Assembly (NCBI GenBank): GCA_916610825.1
Contig: OU744446.1
Coordinates: 21,585,223 to 21,649,222 of the forward strand
Direction of reading: 5' to 3'
DNA from: Haliclystus octoradiatus
Taxonomy: Eukaryota; Cnidaria; Staurozoa; Stauromedusae; Haliclystidae
Length of the DNA: 64,000 nt
Part shown: piece after piece, positions 1-13,700 of the stretch
Position numbering within the stretch: the first letter of the stretch is position 1
Layout of the letters: each line of letters starts with the position of its first letter
The notes under the pieces: generated by a model
The model's database searches: none
What the model was told of the DNA's origin: nothing
The model's input: only the letters and a program-made list of their open reading frames with translations
Made by a program: the position numbers and the translations under genes

Positions 1-199
1 AAAAATATAAATTCTCTTGGGAATTAAGCATTGTTTTAGGTCATTTTGAGCTGTTTTTGAAAAATTCGAATTCCCTTGGGAATTAAGCATTGTTTTAGGT
101 CATTTTGAGCTGTTTTTGTAAAATTCGAATTCCCTTGGGAACTGGGCATTGTTTTTGGTCATTTTGAGCTGTTTTTGAAAAATTCAAATTCCCTTGGGA

Positions 200-3100
200 A
201 TTAAACATTGTTTTAGGTCATTTTAAGCTGTTTTTGAAAATTTCGAATTCCCTTTGGAATTAAGCATTGTTCTAGGTCATTTTGAGCTGTTTTTGAAAAA
301 TTCGAATTCCCTTGGGAATTAAGCATTGTTTTTTCTCATTTTTCATACCCAAGGGTACAAAGCATTGTTTTTAGTCATTTTAAGCTGTTTTTGTGAAATT
401 CGAATTCCCTTGGGAATTAAGCATTGTTTTTGTCATTTTGAGCTGATTTTGTAAAATTCGAATTCTCTTGAGAATTAGGCATTGTTTTTGATCATTTTAA
501 GCTGTTTTTGTAAAATTCGAATTCCCTTGGGAATTAAGCATTGTTTTAGGTCATTTTGAGCTGTTTTTGTAAAATTCGAATTCCCTTGGAAAATAAGCAT
601 TGTTTTTGTCATTTTGATCTGATTTTTTAAAATTCAAATTCCCTTGGGAATTAAGCATTGTTTTAGGTCATTTTGAGCTGTTTTTGTAAAATTCGAATTC
701 CCTTGGGAATTAAGCATTGTTTTAGGTCATTTTGAGCTGTTTTTGTAAAATTCGAATTCTCTTGGGAATTAGGCATTGTTTTTGATCGGTTTAAGCTGTT
801 TTTGTAAAATTCGAATTCCCTTGAGAATTAAGCAATGTTTTAGGTCATTTTGAGCTGTTTTTGAAAAATTCGAATTCCCTTGGGAACTGGGCATTGTTTT
901 TGGTCATTTTGAGCTGTTTTTGAAAAATTCGAATTTCCTTGGGAACTGGGCATTGTTTTTGGTCATTTTGAGCTGTTTTTGAAAAATTCAAATTCCCTTG
1001 GGAATTAAGCATTGTTTTATGTCATTTTGAGCTGTTTTTGAAAAATTCAAATTCCCTTGGGAATTAAGCATTGTTTTATGTCATTTTGAGCTGTTTTTGA
1101 AAAATTTGAATTCCCTTGGGAATTAAGCATTGTTTTAGGTCATTTTGAGCTGTTTTTGTAAAATTCGAATTCTCTTGGGAATTAGGCATTGTTTTTGATC
1201 GGTTTAAGCTGTTTTTGTAAAATTCGAATTCCCTTGAGAATTAAGCAATGTTTTAGGTCATTTTGAGCTGTTTTTGAAAAATTCGAATTCCCTTGGGAAC
1301 TGGGCATTGTTTTTGATCATTTTGAGCTGTTTTTGAAAAATTCGAATTCCCTTGGGAACTGGGCATTGTTTTTGGTCATTTTGAGCTGTTTTTGAAAAAT
1401 TCAAATTCCCTTGGGAATTAAGCATTGTTTTATGTCATTTTGAGCTGTTTTTGAAAAATATAAATTCTCTTGGGAATTAAGCATTGTTTTAGGTCATTTT
1501 GAGCTGTTTTTGAAAAATTCGAATTCCCTTGGGAATTAAGCATTGTTTTAGGTCATTTTGAGCTGTTTTTGTAAAATTCGAATTCCCTTGGGAACTGGGC
1601 ATTGTTTTTGGTCATTTTGAGCTGTTTTTGAAAAATTCAAATTCCCTTGGGAATTAAACATTGTTTTAGGTCATTTTGAGCTGTTTTTGTAAAATTCGAA
1701 TTCCCTTGGGAACTGGGCATTGTTTTTGGTCATTTTGAACTGTTTTTGAAAAATTCGAATTCCCTTGGGAATTAAACATTGTTTTAGGTCATTTTAAGCT
1801 GTTTTTGAAAAATTCGAATTCCCTTTGGAATTAAGCATTGTTCTAGGTCATTTTGAGCTGTTTTTGAAAAATTCGAATTCCCTTGGGAATTAAGCATTGT
1901 TTTTTCTCATTTTTCATACCCAAGGGTACAAAGCATTGTTTTTAGTCATTTTAAGCTGTTTTTGTGAAATTCGAATTCCCTTGGGAATTAAGCATTGTTT
2001 TTGTCATTTTGAGCTGATTTTGTAAAATTCGAATTCTTTTGAGAATTAGGCATTGTTTTTGATCATTTTAAGCTGTTTTTGTAAAATTCGAATTCCCTTG
2101 GGAATTAAGCATTGTTTTAGGTCATTTTGAGCTGTTTTTGTAAAATTCGAATTCCCTTGGAAAATAAGCATTGTTTTTGTCATTTTGATCTGATTTTTTA
2201 AAATTCAAATTCCCTTGGGAATTAAGCATTGTTTTAGGTCATTTTGAGCTGTTTTTGTAAAATTCGAATTCCCTTGGGAATTAAGCATTGTTTTAGGTCA
2301 TTTTGAGCTGTTTTTGTAAAATTCGAATTCTCTTGGGAATTAGGCATTGTTTTTGATCGGTTTAAGCTGTTTTTGTAAAATTCGAATTCCCTTGAGAATT
2401 AAGCAATGTTTTAGGTCATTTTGAGCTGTTTTTGAAAAATTCGAATTCCCTTGGGAACTGGGCATTGTTTTTGGTCATTTTGAGCTGTTTTTGAAAAATT
2501 CGAATTTCCTTGGGAACTGGGCATTGTTTTTGGTCATTTTGAGCTGTTTTTGAAAAATTCAAATTCCCTTGGGAATTAAGCATTGTTTTTAGTCATTTTA
2601 AGCTGTTTTTGTGAAATTCGAATTCCCTTGGGAATTAAGCATTGTTTTTGTCATTTTGAGCTGATTTTGTAAAATTCGAATTCTCTTGAGAATTAGGCAT
2701 TGTTTTTGATCATTTTAAGCTGTTTTTGTAAAATTCGAATTCCCTTGGGAATTAAACATTGTTTTAGGTCATTTTAAGCTGTTTTTGAAAAATTCGAATT
2801 CCCTTTGGAATTAAGCATTGTTCTAGGTCATTTTGAGCTGTTTTTGAAAAATTCGAATTCCCTTGGGAATTAAGCATTGTTTTTTCTCATTTTTCATACC
2901 CAAGGGTACAAAGCATTGTTTTTAGTCATTTTAAGCTGTTTTTGTGAAATTCGAATTCCCTTGGGAATTAAGCATTGTTTTTGTCATTTTGAGCTGATTT
3001 TGTAAAATTCGAATTCTCTTGAGAATTAGGCATTGTTTTTGATCATTTTAAGCTGTTTTTGTAAAATTCGAATTCCCTTGGGAATTAAGCATTGTTTTAG

Positions 3101-6100
3101 GTCATTTTGAGCTGTTTTTGTCATTTTGAGCTGTTTTTGTAAAATTCGAATTCGCTTGGGAATTAAGCATTGTTTTAGGTCATTTTGAGCTGTTTTTGAA
3201 AAATTTGAATTCCCTTGGGAATTAAGCATTGTTTTAGGTCATTTTGAGCTGTTTTTGTAAAATTCGAATTCTCTTGGGAATTAGGCATTGTTTTTGATCG
3301 GTTCAAGCTGTTTTTGTAAAATTCGAATTCCCTTGAGAATTAAGCAATGTTTTAGGTCATTTTGAGCTGTTTTTGAAAAATTCGAATTCCCTTGGGAACT
3401 GGGCATTGTTTTTGGTCATTTTGAGCTGTTTTTGAAAAATTCGAATTACCTTGGGAACTGGGCATTGTTTTTGGTCATTTTGAGCTGTTTTTGAAAAATT
3501 CAAATTCCCTTGGGAATTAAGCATTGTTTTATGTCATTTTGAGCTGTTTTTGGAAAATTCAAATTCCCTTGGGAATGAAGCATTGTTTTAGGTCATTTTG
3601 AGCTGTTTTTGAAAAATTCGAATTCCCTTGGGAATTAAGCATTGTTTTAGGTCATTTTGAGCTGTTTTTGTAAAATTCGAATTCCATGGGAACTGGGCAT
3701 TGTTTTTGGTCATTTTGAGCTGTTTTTGAAAATTTCAAATTTCCTTGGGAATTAAGCATTGTTTTAGGTCATTTTGAGCTGTTTTTGTAAAATTCGAATT
3801 CCCTTGGGAACTGGGCATTGTTTTTGGTCATTTTGAGCTGTTTTTGAAAAATTCAAATTCCCTTTGGAATTAAGCATTGTTTTAGGTCATTTTGAGCTGT
3901 TTTAGAAAAATTCGAATTCCCTTGGGAATTAAGCATTGTTTTAGGTCATTTTGAGCTGTTTTTGAAAAATTCAAATTCCCTTGGGAATTAAGCATTGTTT
4001 TAGGTCATTTTGAGCTGTTTTTGAAAAATTCGAATTCCCTTGGGAATTAAGCATTGTTTTAGGTCATTTTGAGCTGTTTTTGTAAAATTCGAATTCCCTT
4101 GGGAATTAAGCATTGTTTTTGTCATTTTGAGCTGATTTTGTAAAATTCGAATTCCCTTGGGAATTAAGCATTGTTTTAAGTCATTTTGAGCTGTTTTTGT
4201 AAAATTCGAATTCCCTTGGGAATTAAGCATTGTTTTAGGTCATTTTGAGCTGTTTTTTAAAAATTCGAATTCCCTTGGGAATTAAGCATTGTTTTAGGTC
4301 ATTTTGAGCTGTTTTTGTAAAATTTGAATTCCCTTGGGAACTGGGCATTGTTTTTGGTCATTTTGAGCTGTTTTTGAAAAATTCAAATTCCCTTGGGAAT
4401 TAAGCATTGTTTTAGGTCATTTTGAGCTGTTTTTGAAAAATTCGAATTCCCTTGGGAATTAAGCATTGTTTTAGGTCATTTTGAGCTGTTTTTGAAAAAT
4501 TCGAATTCCCTTGGGAACTGGGCATTGTTTTTGGTCATTTTGAGCTGTTTTTGAAAAATTCAAATTCCCTTTGGAATTAAGCATTGTTTTAGGTCATTTT
4601 GAGCTGTTTTAGAAAAATTCGAATTCCCTTGGGAACTGGGCATTGTTTTTGGTCATTTTGAGCTGTTTTTGAAAAATTCAACTTCCCTTGGGAATTAAGC
4701 ATTGTTTTAGGTCATTTTGAGCTGTTTTTGAAAAATTCGAATTCCCTTGGAAATTAAGCATTGTTTTAGGTCATTTTGAGCTGTTTTTGAAAAATTCAAA
4801 TTCCCTTGGGAATTAAGCATTGTTTTAGGTCATTTTGAGCTGTTTTTGAAAAATTCGAATTCCCTTGGGAATTAAGCATTGTTTTAGGTCATTTTGAGCT
4901 GTTTTTGTAAAATTCGAATTCCCTTGGGAATTAAGCATTGTTTTTGTCATTTTGAGCTGATTTTGTAAAATTCGAATTCCCTTGGGAATTAAGCATTGTT
5001 TTAAGTCATTTTGAGCTGTTTTTGAAAAATTCGAATTCCCTTGGGAATTAAACATTGTTTTAGGTCATTTTAAGCTGTTTTTGAAAAATTCGAATTCCCT
5101 TTGGAATTAAGCATTGTTCTAGGTCATTTTGAGCTGTTTTTGAAAAATTCGAATTCCCTTGGGAATTAAGCATTGTTTTTTCTCATTTTTCATACCCAAG
5201 GGTACAAAGCATTGTTTTTAGTCATTTTAAGCTGTTTTTGTGAAATTCGAATTCCCTTGGGAATTAAGCATTGTTTTTGTCATTTTGAGCTGATTTTGTA
5301 AAATTCGAATTCTCTTGAGAATTAGGCATTGTTTTTGATCATTTTAAGCTGTTTTTGTAAAATTCGAATTCCCTTGGGAATTAAGCATTGTTTTAGGTCA
5401 TTTTGAGCTGTTTTTGTAAAATTCGAATTCCCTTGGAAAATAAGCATTGTTTTTGTCATTTTGATCTGATTTTTTAAAATTCAAATTCCCTTGGGAATTA
5501 AGCATTGTTTTAGGTCATTTTGAGCTGTTTTTGTAAAATTCGAATTCCCTTGGGAATTAAGCATTGTTTTAGGTCATTTTGAGCTGTTTTTGTAAAATTC
5601 GAGTTCTCTTGGGAATTAGGCATTGTTTTTGATCGGTTTAAGCTGTTTTTGTAAAATTCGAATTCCCTTGAGAATTAAGCAATGTTTTAGGTCATTTTGA
5701 GCTGTTTTTGAAAAATTCGAATTCCCTTGGGAACTGGGCATTGTTTTTGGTCATTTTGAGCTGTTTTTGAAAAATTCGAATTTCCTTGGGAACTGGGCAT
5801 TGTTTTTGGTCATTTTGAGCTGTTTTTGAAAAATTCAAATTCCCTTGGGAATTAAGCATTGTTTTATGTCATTTTGAGCTGTTTTTGAAAATTCAAATTC
5901 CCTTGGGAATTAAGCATTGTTTTATGTCATTTTGAGCTGTTTTTGAAAAATTTGAATTCCCTTGGGAATTAAGCATTGTTTTAGGTCATTTTGAGCTGTT
6001 TTTGTAAAATTTGAATTCTCTTGGGAATTAGGCATTGTTTTTGATCGGTTTAAGCTGTTTTTGTAAAATTCGAATTCCCTTGAGAATTAAGCAATGTTTT

Positions 6101-7470
6101 AGGTCATTTTGAGCTGTTTTTGAAAAATTCGAATTCCCTTGGGAACTGGGCATTGTTTTTGATCATTTTGAGCTGTTTTTGAAAAATTCGAATTCCCTTG
6201 GGAACTGGGCATTGTTTTTGGTCATTTTGAGCTGTTTTTGAAAAATTCAAATTCCCTTGGGAATTAAGCATTGTTTTATGTCATCTTGAGCTGTTTTTGA
6301 AAAATATAAATTCTCTTGGGAATTAAGCACTGTTTTAGGTCATTTTGAGCTGTTTTTGAAAAATTCGAATTCCCTTGGGAATTAAGCATTGTTTTAGGTC
6401 ATTTTGAGCTGTTTTTGTAAAATTCGAATTCCCTTGGGAACTGGGCATTGTTTTTGGTCATTTTGAGCTGTTTTTGAAAAATTCAAATTTCCTCGGGAAT
6501 TAAACATTGTTTAAGGTCATTTTGAGCTGTTTTTGTAAAATTCGAATTCCCTTGGGAACTGGGCATTGTTTTTGGTCATTTTGAACTGTTTTTGAAAAAT
6601 TCGAATTCCCTTGGGAATTAAACATTGTTTTAGGTCATTTTAGGCTGTTTTTGAAAAATTCGAATTCCCTTTGGAATTAAGCATTGTTCTAGGTCATTTT
6701 GAGCTGTTTTTGAAAAATTCGAATTCCCTTGGGAATTAAGCATTGTTTTTTCTCATTTTTCATACCCAAGGGTACAAAGCATGGTTTTTAGTCATTTTAA
6801 GCTGTTTTTGTGAAATTCGAATTCCCTTGGGAATTAAGCATTGTTTTTGTCATTTTGAGCTGATTTTGTAAAATTTGAATTCTCTTGAGAATTAGGCATT
6901 GTTTTTGATCATTTTAAGCTGTTTTTGTAAAATTCGAATTCCCTTGGGAATTAAACATTGTTTTAGGTCATTTTAAGCTGTTTTTGAAAAATTCGAATTC
7001 CCTTTGGAATTAAGCATTGTTCTAGATCATTTTGAGCTGTTTTTGAAAAATTCGAATTCCCTTGGGAATTAAGCATTGTTTTTTCTCATTTTTCATACCC
7101 AAGGGTACAAAGCATTGTTTTTAGTCATTTTAAGCTGTTTTTGTGAAATTCGAATTCCCTTGGGAATTAAGCATTGTTTTTGTCATTTTGAGCTGATTTT
7201 GTAAAATTCGAATTCTCTTGAGAATTAGGCATTGTTTTTGATCATTTTAAGCTGTTTTTGTAAAATTCGAATTCCCTTGGGAATTAAGCATTGTTTTAGG
7301 TCATTTTGAGCTGTTTTTGTAAAATTCGAATTCCCTTGGGAATTAAGCATTGTTTTTGTCATTTTGAGCTGTTTTTGTAAAATTCGAATTCGCTTGGGAA
7401 TTAAGCATTGTTTTAGGTCATTTTGAGCTGTTTTTGAAAAATTTGAATTCCCTTGGGAATTAAGCATTGT
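200..7470. repeat. About 4.85-kb higher-order duplication in the satellite
   Basis: The segment from about 200 to 3230 reappears from about 5047 to 7470 with the same order of diagnostic monomers. The class (e) CATACCC monomer sits at 344 and 1915 in the first copy and at 5191 and 6761 in the second (offset 4846-4847). A later pair, 2895 and 7094, is offset by 4199, so about 647 bp (11 monomers) is extra in the first copy or lost from the second. Each copy also contains a shorter tandem unit of about 1570 bp (344 to 1915; 5191 to 6761). The first copy lacks about 40 bp near 3120 that is present near 7330. Outer limits are approximate. Confidence 0.75.
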
Positions 7471-10400
7471 TTTAGGTCATTTTGAGCTGTTTTTGTAAAA
7501 TTCGAATTCTCTTGGGAATTAGGCATTGTTTTTGATCGGTTCAAGCTGTTTTTGTAAAATTCGAATTCCCTTGAGAATTAAGCAATGTTTTAGGTCATTT
7601 TGAGCTGTTTTTGAAAAATTCGAATTCCCTTGGGAACTGGGCATTGTTTTTGGTCATTTTGAGCTGTTTTTGAAAAATTCGAATTACCTTGGGAACTGGG
7701 CATTGTTTTTGGTCATTTTGAGCTGTTTTTGAAAAATTCAAATTCCCTTGGGAATTAAGCATTGTTTTATGTCATTTTGAGCTGTTTTTGGAAAATTCAA
7801 ATTCCCTTGGGAATGAAGCATTGTTTTAGGTCATTTTGAGCTGTTTTTGAAAAATTCGAATTCCCTTGGGAATTAAGCATTGTTTTAGGTCATTTTGAGC
7901 TGTTTTTGTAAAATTCGAATTCCCTTGGGAACTGGGCATTGTTTTTGGTCATTTTGAGCTGTTTTTGAAAATTTCAAATTCCCTTGGGAATTAAGCATTG
8001 TTTTAGGTCATTTTGAGCTGTTTTTGTAAAATTCGAATTCCCTTGGGAACTGGGCATTGTTTTTGGTCATTTTGAGCTGTTTTTGAAAAATTCAAATTCC
8101 CTTTGGAATTAAGCATTGTTTTAGGTCATTTTGAGCTGTTTTAGAAAAATTCGAATTCCCTTGGGAATTAAGCATTGTTTTAGGTCATTTTGAGCTGTTT
8201 TTGAAAAATTCAAATTCCCTTGGGAATTAAGCATTGTTTTAGGTCATTTTGAGCTGTTTTTGAAAAATTCGAATTCCCTTGGGAATTAAGCATTGTTTTA
8301 GGTCATTTTGAGCTGTTTTTGTAAAATTCGAATTCCCTTGGGAATTAAGCATTGTTTTTGTCATTTTGAGCTGATTTTGTAAAATTCGAATTCCCTTGGG
8401 AATTAAGCATTGTTTTAAGTCATTTTGAGCTGTTTTTGTAAAATTCGAATTCCCTTGGGAATTAAGCATTGTTTTAGGTCATTTTGAGCTGTTTTTTAAA
8501 AATTCGAATTCCCTTGGGAATTAAGCATTGTTTTAGGTCATTTTGAGCTGTTTTTGTAAAATTTGAATTCCCTTGGGAACTGGGCATTGTTTTTGGTCAT
8601 TTTGAGCTGTTTTTGAAAAATTCAACTTCCCTTGGGAATTAAGCATTGTTTTAGGTCATTTTGAGCTGTTTTTGAAAAATTCGAATTCCCTTGGGAATTA
8701 AGCATTGTTTTAGGTCATTTTGAGCTGTTTTTGAAAAATTTGAATTCCTTTGGGAATTAAGCATTGTTTTAGGTCATTTTGAGCTGTTTTAGAAAAATTC
8801 GAATTCCCTTGGGAACTGGGCATTGTTTTTGGTCATTTTGAGCTGTTTTTGAAAAATTCAACTTCCCTTGGAAATTAAGCATTGTTTTAGGTCATTTTGA
8901 GCTGTTTTTGAAAAATTCGAATTCCCTTGGAAATTAAGCATTGTTTTAGGTCATTTTGAGCTGTTTTTGAAAAATTCAAATTCCCTTGGGAATTAAGCAT
9001 TGTTTTAGGTCATTTTGAGCTGTTTTTGAAAAATTCGAATTCCCTTGGGAATTAAGCATTGTTTTAGGTCATTTTGAGCTGTTTTTGTAAAATTCGAATT
9101 CCCTTGGGAATTAAGCATTGTTTTTGTCATTTTGAGCTGATTTTGTAGAATTCGAATTCCCTTGGGAATTAAGCATTGTTTTAAGTCATTTTGAGCTGTT
9201 TTTTTTGTAAAATTCGAATTCCCTTGGGAATTAAGCATTGTTTTAGGTCATTTTGAGCTGTTTTTTAAAAATTCGAATTCCCTTGGGAATTAAGCATTGT
9301 TTTAGGTCATTTTGAGCTGTTTTTGTAAAATTTGAATACCGTTGGGAACTGGGCATTGTTTTTGGTCATTTTGAGCTGTTTTTGAAAAATTCAACTTCCC
9401 TTGGGAATTAAGCATTGTTTTAGGTCATTTTGAGCTGTTTTTGAAAAATTCGAGTTCCCTTGGGAATTAAGCATTGTTTTAGGTCATTTTGAGCTGTTTT
9501 TGAAAAATTTGAATTCCTTTGGGAATTAAGCATTGTTTTAGGTCATTTTGAGCTGTTTTTGTAAAATTCGAATTCCCTTGGGAACTGGGCATTGTTTTTG
9601 GTCATTTTGAGCTGTTTTTGAAAAATTCAAATTCCCTTGGGAATTAAGCATTGTTTTATGTCATTTTGAGCTGTTTTTGAAAAATTCAAATTCCCTTGGG
9701 AATTAAGCATTGTTTTAGGTCATTTTGAGCTGTTTTTTAAAAATTCGAATTCCCTTGGGAATTAAGCATTGTTTTAGGTCATTTTGAGCTGTTTTTGTAA
9801 AATTTGAATTCCCTTGGGAACTGGGCATTGTTTTTGGTCATTTTGAGCTGTTTTTGAAAAATTCAACTTCCCTTGGGAATTAAGCATTGTTTTAGGTCAT
9901 TTTGAGCTGTTTTTGAAAAATTCGAATTCCCTTGGGAATTAAGCATTGTTTTAGGTCATTTTGAGCTGTTTTTGAAAAATTCGAATTCCCTTGGGAACTG
10001 GGCATTGTTTTTGGTCATTTTGAGCTGTTTTTGAAAAATTCAAATTCCCTTTGGAATTAAGCATTGTTTTAGGTCATTTTGAGCTGTTTTAGAAAAATTC
10101 GAATTCCCTTGGGAACTGGGCATTGTTTTTGGTCATTTTGAGCTGTTTTTGAAAAATTCAACTTCCCTTGGGAATTAAGCATTGTTTTAGGTCATTTTGA
10201 GCTGTTTTTGAAAAATTCGAATTCCCTTGGGAATTAAGCATTGTTTTAGGTCATTTTGAGCTGTTTTTGAAAAATTCAAATTCCCTTGGGAATTAAGCAT
10301 TGTTTTAGGTCATTTTGAGCTGTTTTTGAAAAATTCGAATTCCCTTGGGAATTAAGCATTGTTTTAGGTCATTTTGAGCTGTTTTTGTAAAATTCGAATT

Positions 10401-10799
10401 CCCTTGGGAATTAAGCATTGTTTTTGTCATTTTGAGCTGATTTTGTAAAATTCGAATTCCCTTGGGAATTAAGCATTGTTTTAAGTCATTTTGAGCTGTT
10501 TTTTGTAAAATTCGAATTCCCTTGGGAATTAAGCATTGTTTTAGGTCATTTTGAGCTGTTTTTTAAAAATTCGAATTCCCTTGGGAATTAAGCATTGTTT
10601 TAGGTCATTTTGAGCTGTTTTTGTAAAATTTGAATTCCCTTGGGAACTGGGCATTGTTTTTGGTCATTTTGAGCTGTTTTTGAAAAATTCAACTTCCCTT
10701 GGGAATTAAGCATTGTTTTAGGTCATTTTGAGCTGTTTTTGAAAAATTCGAATTCCCTTGGGAATTAAGCATTGTTTTAGGTCATTTTGAGCTGTTTTT

Positions 10800-13700
10800 G
10801 AAAAATTTGAATTCCTTTGGGAATTAAGCATTGTTTTAGGTCATTTTGAGCTGTTTTTGTAAAATTCGAATTCCCCTAGGATTTGGGCATTGTTTTTGGT
10901 CATTTTGAGCTGTTTTTGAAAAATTCAAATTCCCTTGGGAATTAAGCATTGTTTTATGTCATTTTGAGCTGTTTTTGAAAAATTCAAATTCCCTTGGGAA
11001 TTAAGCATTGTTTTAGGTCATTTTGAGCTGTTTTTGAAAAATTCGAATTCCCTTGGGAATTAAGCATTGTTTTATGTCATTTTGAGCTGTTTTTGTAAAA
11101 TTCGAATTCCATTGGGAATTAAGCATCGTTTTTGTCATTTTGAGCTGATTTTGTAAAATTCGAATTCCCTTGGGAATTAAGCATTGTTTTAAGTCATTTT
11201 GAGCTGTTTTTGTAAAATTCGAATTCCCTTGGGAATTAAGCATTGTTTTAGGTCAGTTTGAGCTGTTTTTGAAAAATTTGAATTCCCTTGGGAATTAAGC
11301 ATTGTTTTAGGTCATTTTGAGCTGTTTTTGTAAAATTCGAATTCCCTTGGGAACTGGGTGTTTTTGGTCATTTTGAGCTGTTTTTGAAAAATTCAAATTC
11401 CCTTGGGAATTAAGCATTGTTTTAAGTCATTTTGAGCTGTTTTTGTAAAATTCGAATTCCCTTGGGAATTAAGCATTGTTTTAGGTCATTTTGAGCTGTT
11501 TTTGAAAAATTTGAATTGCCTGGCGAATTAAGCATTGTTTTAGGTCATTTTGAGCTGTTTTTGTAAAATTCAAATTCCCTTGGGAACTGGGCAATGTTGT
11601 TGGTCATTTTGAGCTGTTTTTGAAAAATTCAAATTCCCTTGGGAATTAAGCATTGTTTTAAGTCATTTTGAGCTGTTTTTGTAAAATTCGAATTCCCTTG
11701 GGAATTAAGCATTGTTTTAGGTCATTTTGAGCTGTTTTTGAAAAATTCGAATTCCCTTGGGAATTAAGCATTGTTTTAGGTCATTTTGAGCTGTTTTTGT
11801 AAAATTCGAATTCCCTTGGGAACTGGGCAGTGTTTTTGGTCATTTTGAGCTGTTTTTGAAAAATTCAAATTCCCTTGGGAATTAAGCATTGTTTTAGGTC
11901 ATTTTGAGCTGTTTTTGTAAAATTCGAATTCCCTTGATAACTGGGCATTGTTTTTGATCATTTTGAGCTGTTTTTGAAAAATTCAAATTCCCTTTGGAAT
12001 TAAGCATTGTTTTAGGTCATTTTGAGCTGTTTTAGAAAAATTCGAATTCCCTTGGGAATTAAGCATTGTTTTAGGTCATTTTGAGCTGTTTTTGAAAAAT
12101 TCAAATTCCCTTGGGAATTAAGCATTGTTTTAGGTCATTTTGAGCTGTTTTTGAAAAATTTGAATTCCCTTGTTGAATTAAGCATTGTTTTAGGTCATTT
12201 TGAGCTGTTTTTTAAAAATTCGAATTCCCTTGGGAATTAAGCATTGTTTTAGGTCATTTTGAGCTGTTTTTGTAAAATTCGAATTCCCTTGGGAACTGGG
12301 CATTGTTTTTGGTCATTTTGAGCTGTTTTTGAAAAATTCAACTTCCCTTGGGAATTAAGCATTGTTTTAGGTCATTTTGAGCTGTTTTTGAAAAATTCGA
12401 ATTCCCTTGGGAATTAAGCATTGTTTTAGGTCATTTTAAGCTGTTTTTGAAAAATTTGAATTCCTTTGGGAACTGGGCATTGTTTTTGGTCATTTTGAGC
12501 TGTTTTTGGAAAATTCAAATTCCCTTGGGAATTAAGCATTGTTTTTGGTCATTTTGAGCTGTTTTTGGAAAATTCAAATTCCCTTTGGAATTAAGCATTG
12601 TTTTAGGTCATTTTGAGCTGTTTTAGAAAAATTCGAATTCCCTTGGGAATTAAGCATTGTTTTAGGTCATTTTGAGCTGTTTTTGAAAAATTCAAATTCC
12701 CTTGGGAATTAAGCATTGTTTTAGGTCATTTTGAGCTGTTTTTGAAAAATTTGAATTCCCTTGGGAATTAAGCATTGTTTTAGGTCATTTTGAGCTGTTT
12801 TTTAAAAATTCGAATTCCCTTGGGAATTAAGCATTGTTTTAGGTCATTTTGAGCTGTTTTTGTAAAATTCGAATTCCCTTGGGAACTGGGCATTGTTTTT
12901 GGTCATTTTGAGCTGTTTTTGAAAAATTCAACTTCCCTTGGGAATTAAGCATTGTTTTAGGTCATTTTGAGCTGTTTTTGAAAAATTCGAATTCCCTTGG
13001 GAATTAAGCATTGTATTAGGTCATTTTAAGCTGTTTTTGAAAAATTTGAATTCCTTTGGGAACTGGGCATTGTTTTTGGTCATTTTGAGCTGTTTTTGGA
13101 AAATTCAAATTCCCTTGGGAATTAAGCATTGTTTTATGTCATTTTGAGCTGTTTTTGAAAAATTCAAATTCCCTTGGGAATTAAGCATTGTTTTAGGTCA
13201 TTTTGAGCTGTTTTTGAAAAATTCGAATTCCCTTGGGAATTAAGCATTGTTTTAGGTCATTTTGAGCTGTTTTTGAAAAATTTGAATTCCTTTGGGAATT
13301 AAGCATTGTTTTAGGTCATTTTGAGCTGTTTTTGTAAAATTCGAATTCCCTTGGGAACTGGGCATTGTTTTTGGTCATTTTGAGCTGTTTTTGAAAAATT
13401 CAAATTCCCTTGGGAATTAAGCATTGTTTTATGTCATTTTGAGCTGTTTTTGAAAAATTCAAATTCCCTTGGGAATTAAGCATTGTTTTAGGTCATTTTG
13501 AGCTGTTTTTGAAAAATTCGAATTCCCTTGGGAATTAAGCATTGTTTTATGTCATTTTGAGCTGTTTTTGTAAAATTCGAATTCCATTGGGAATTAAGCA
13601 TCGTTTTTGTCATTTTGAGCTGATTTTGTAAAGTTCGAATTCCCTTGGGAATTAAGCATTGTTTTAAGTCATTTTGAGCTGTTTTTGTAAAATTCGAATT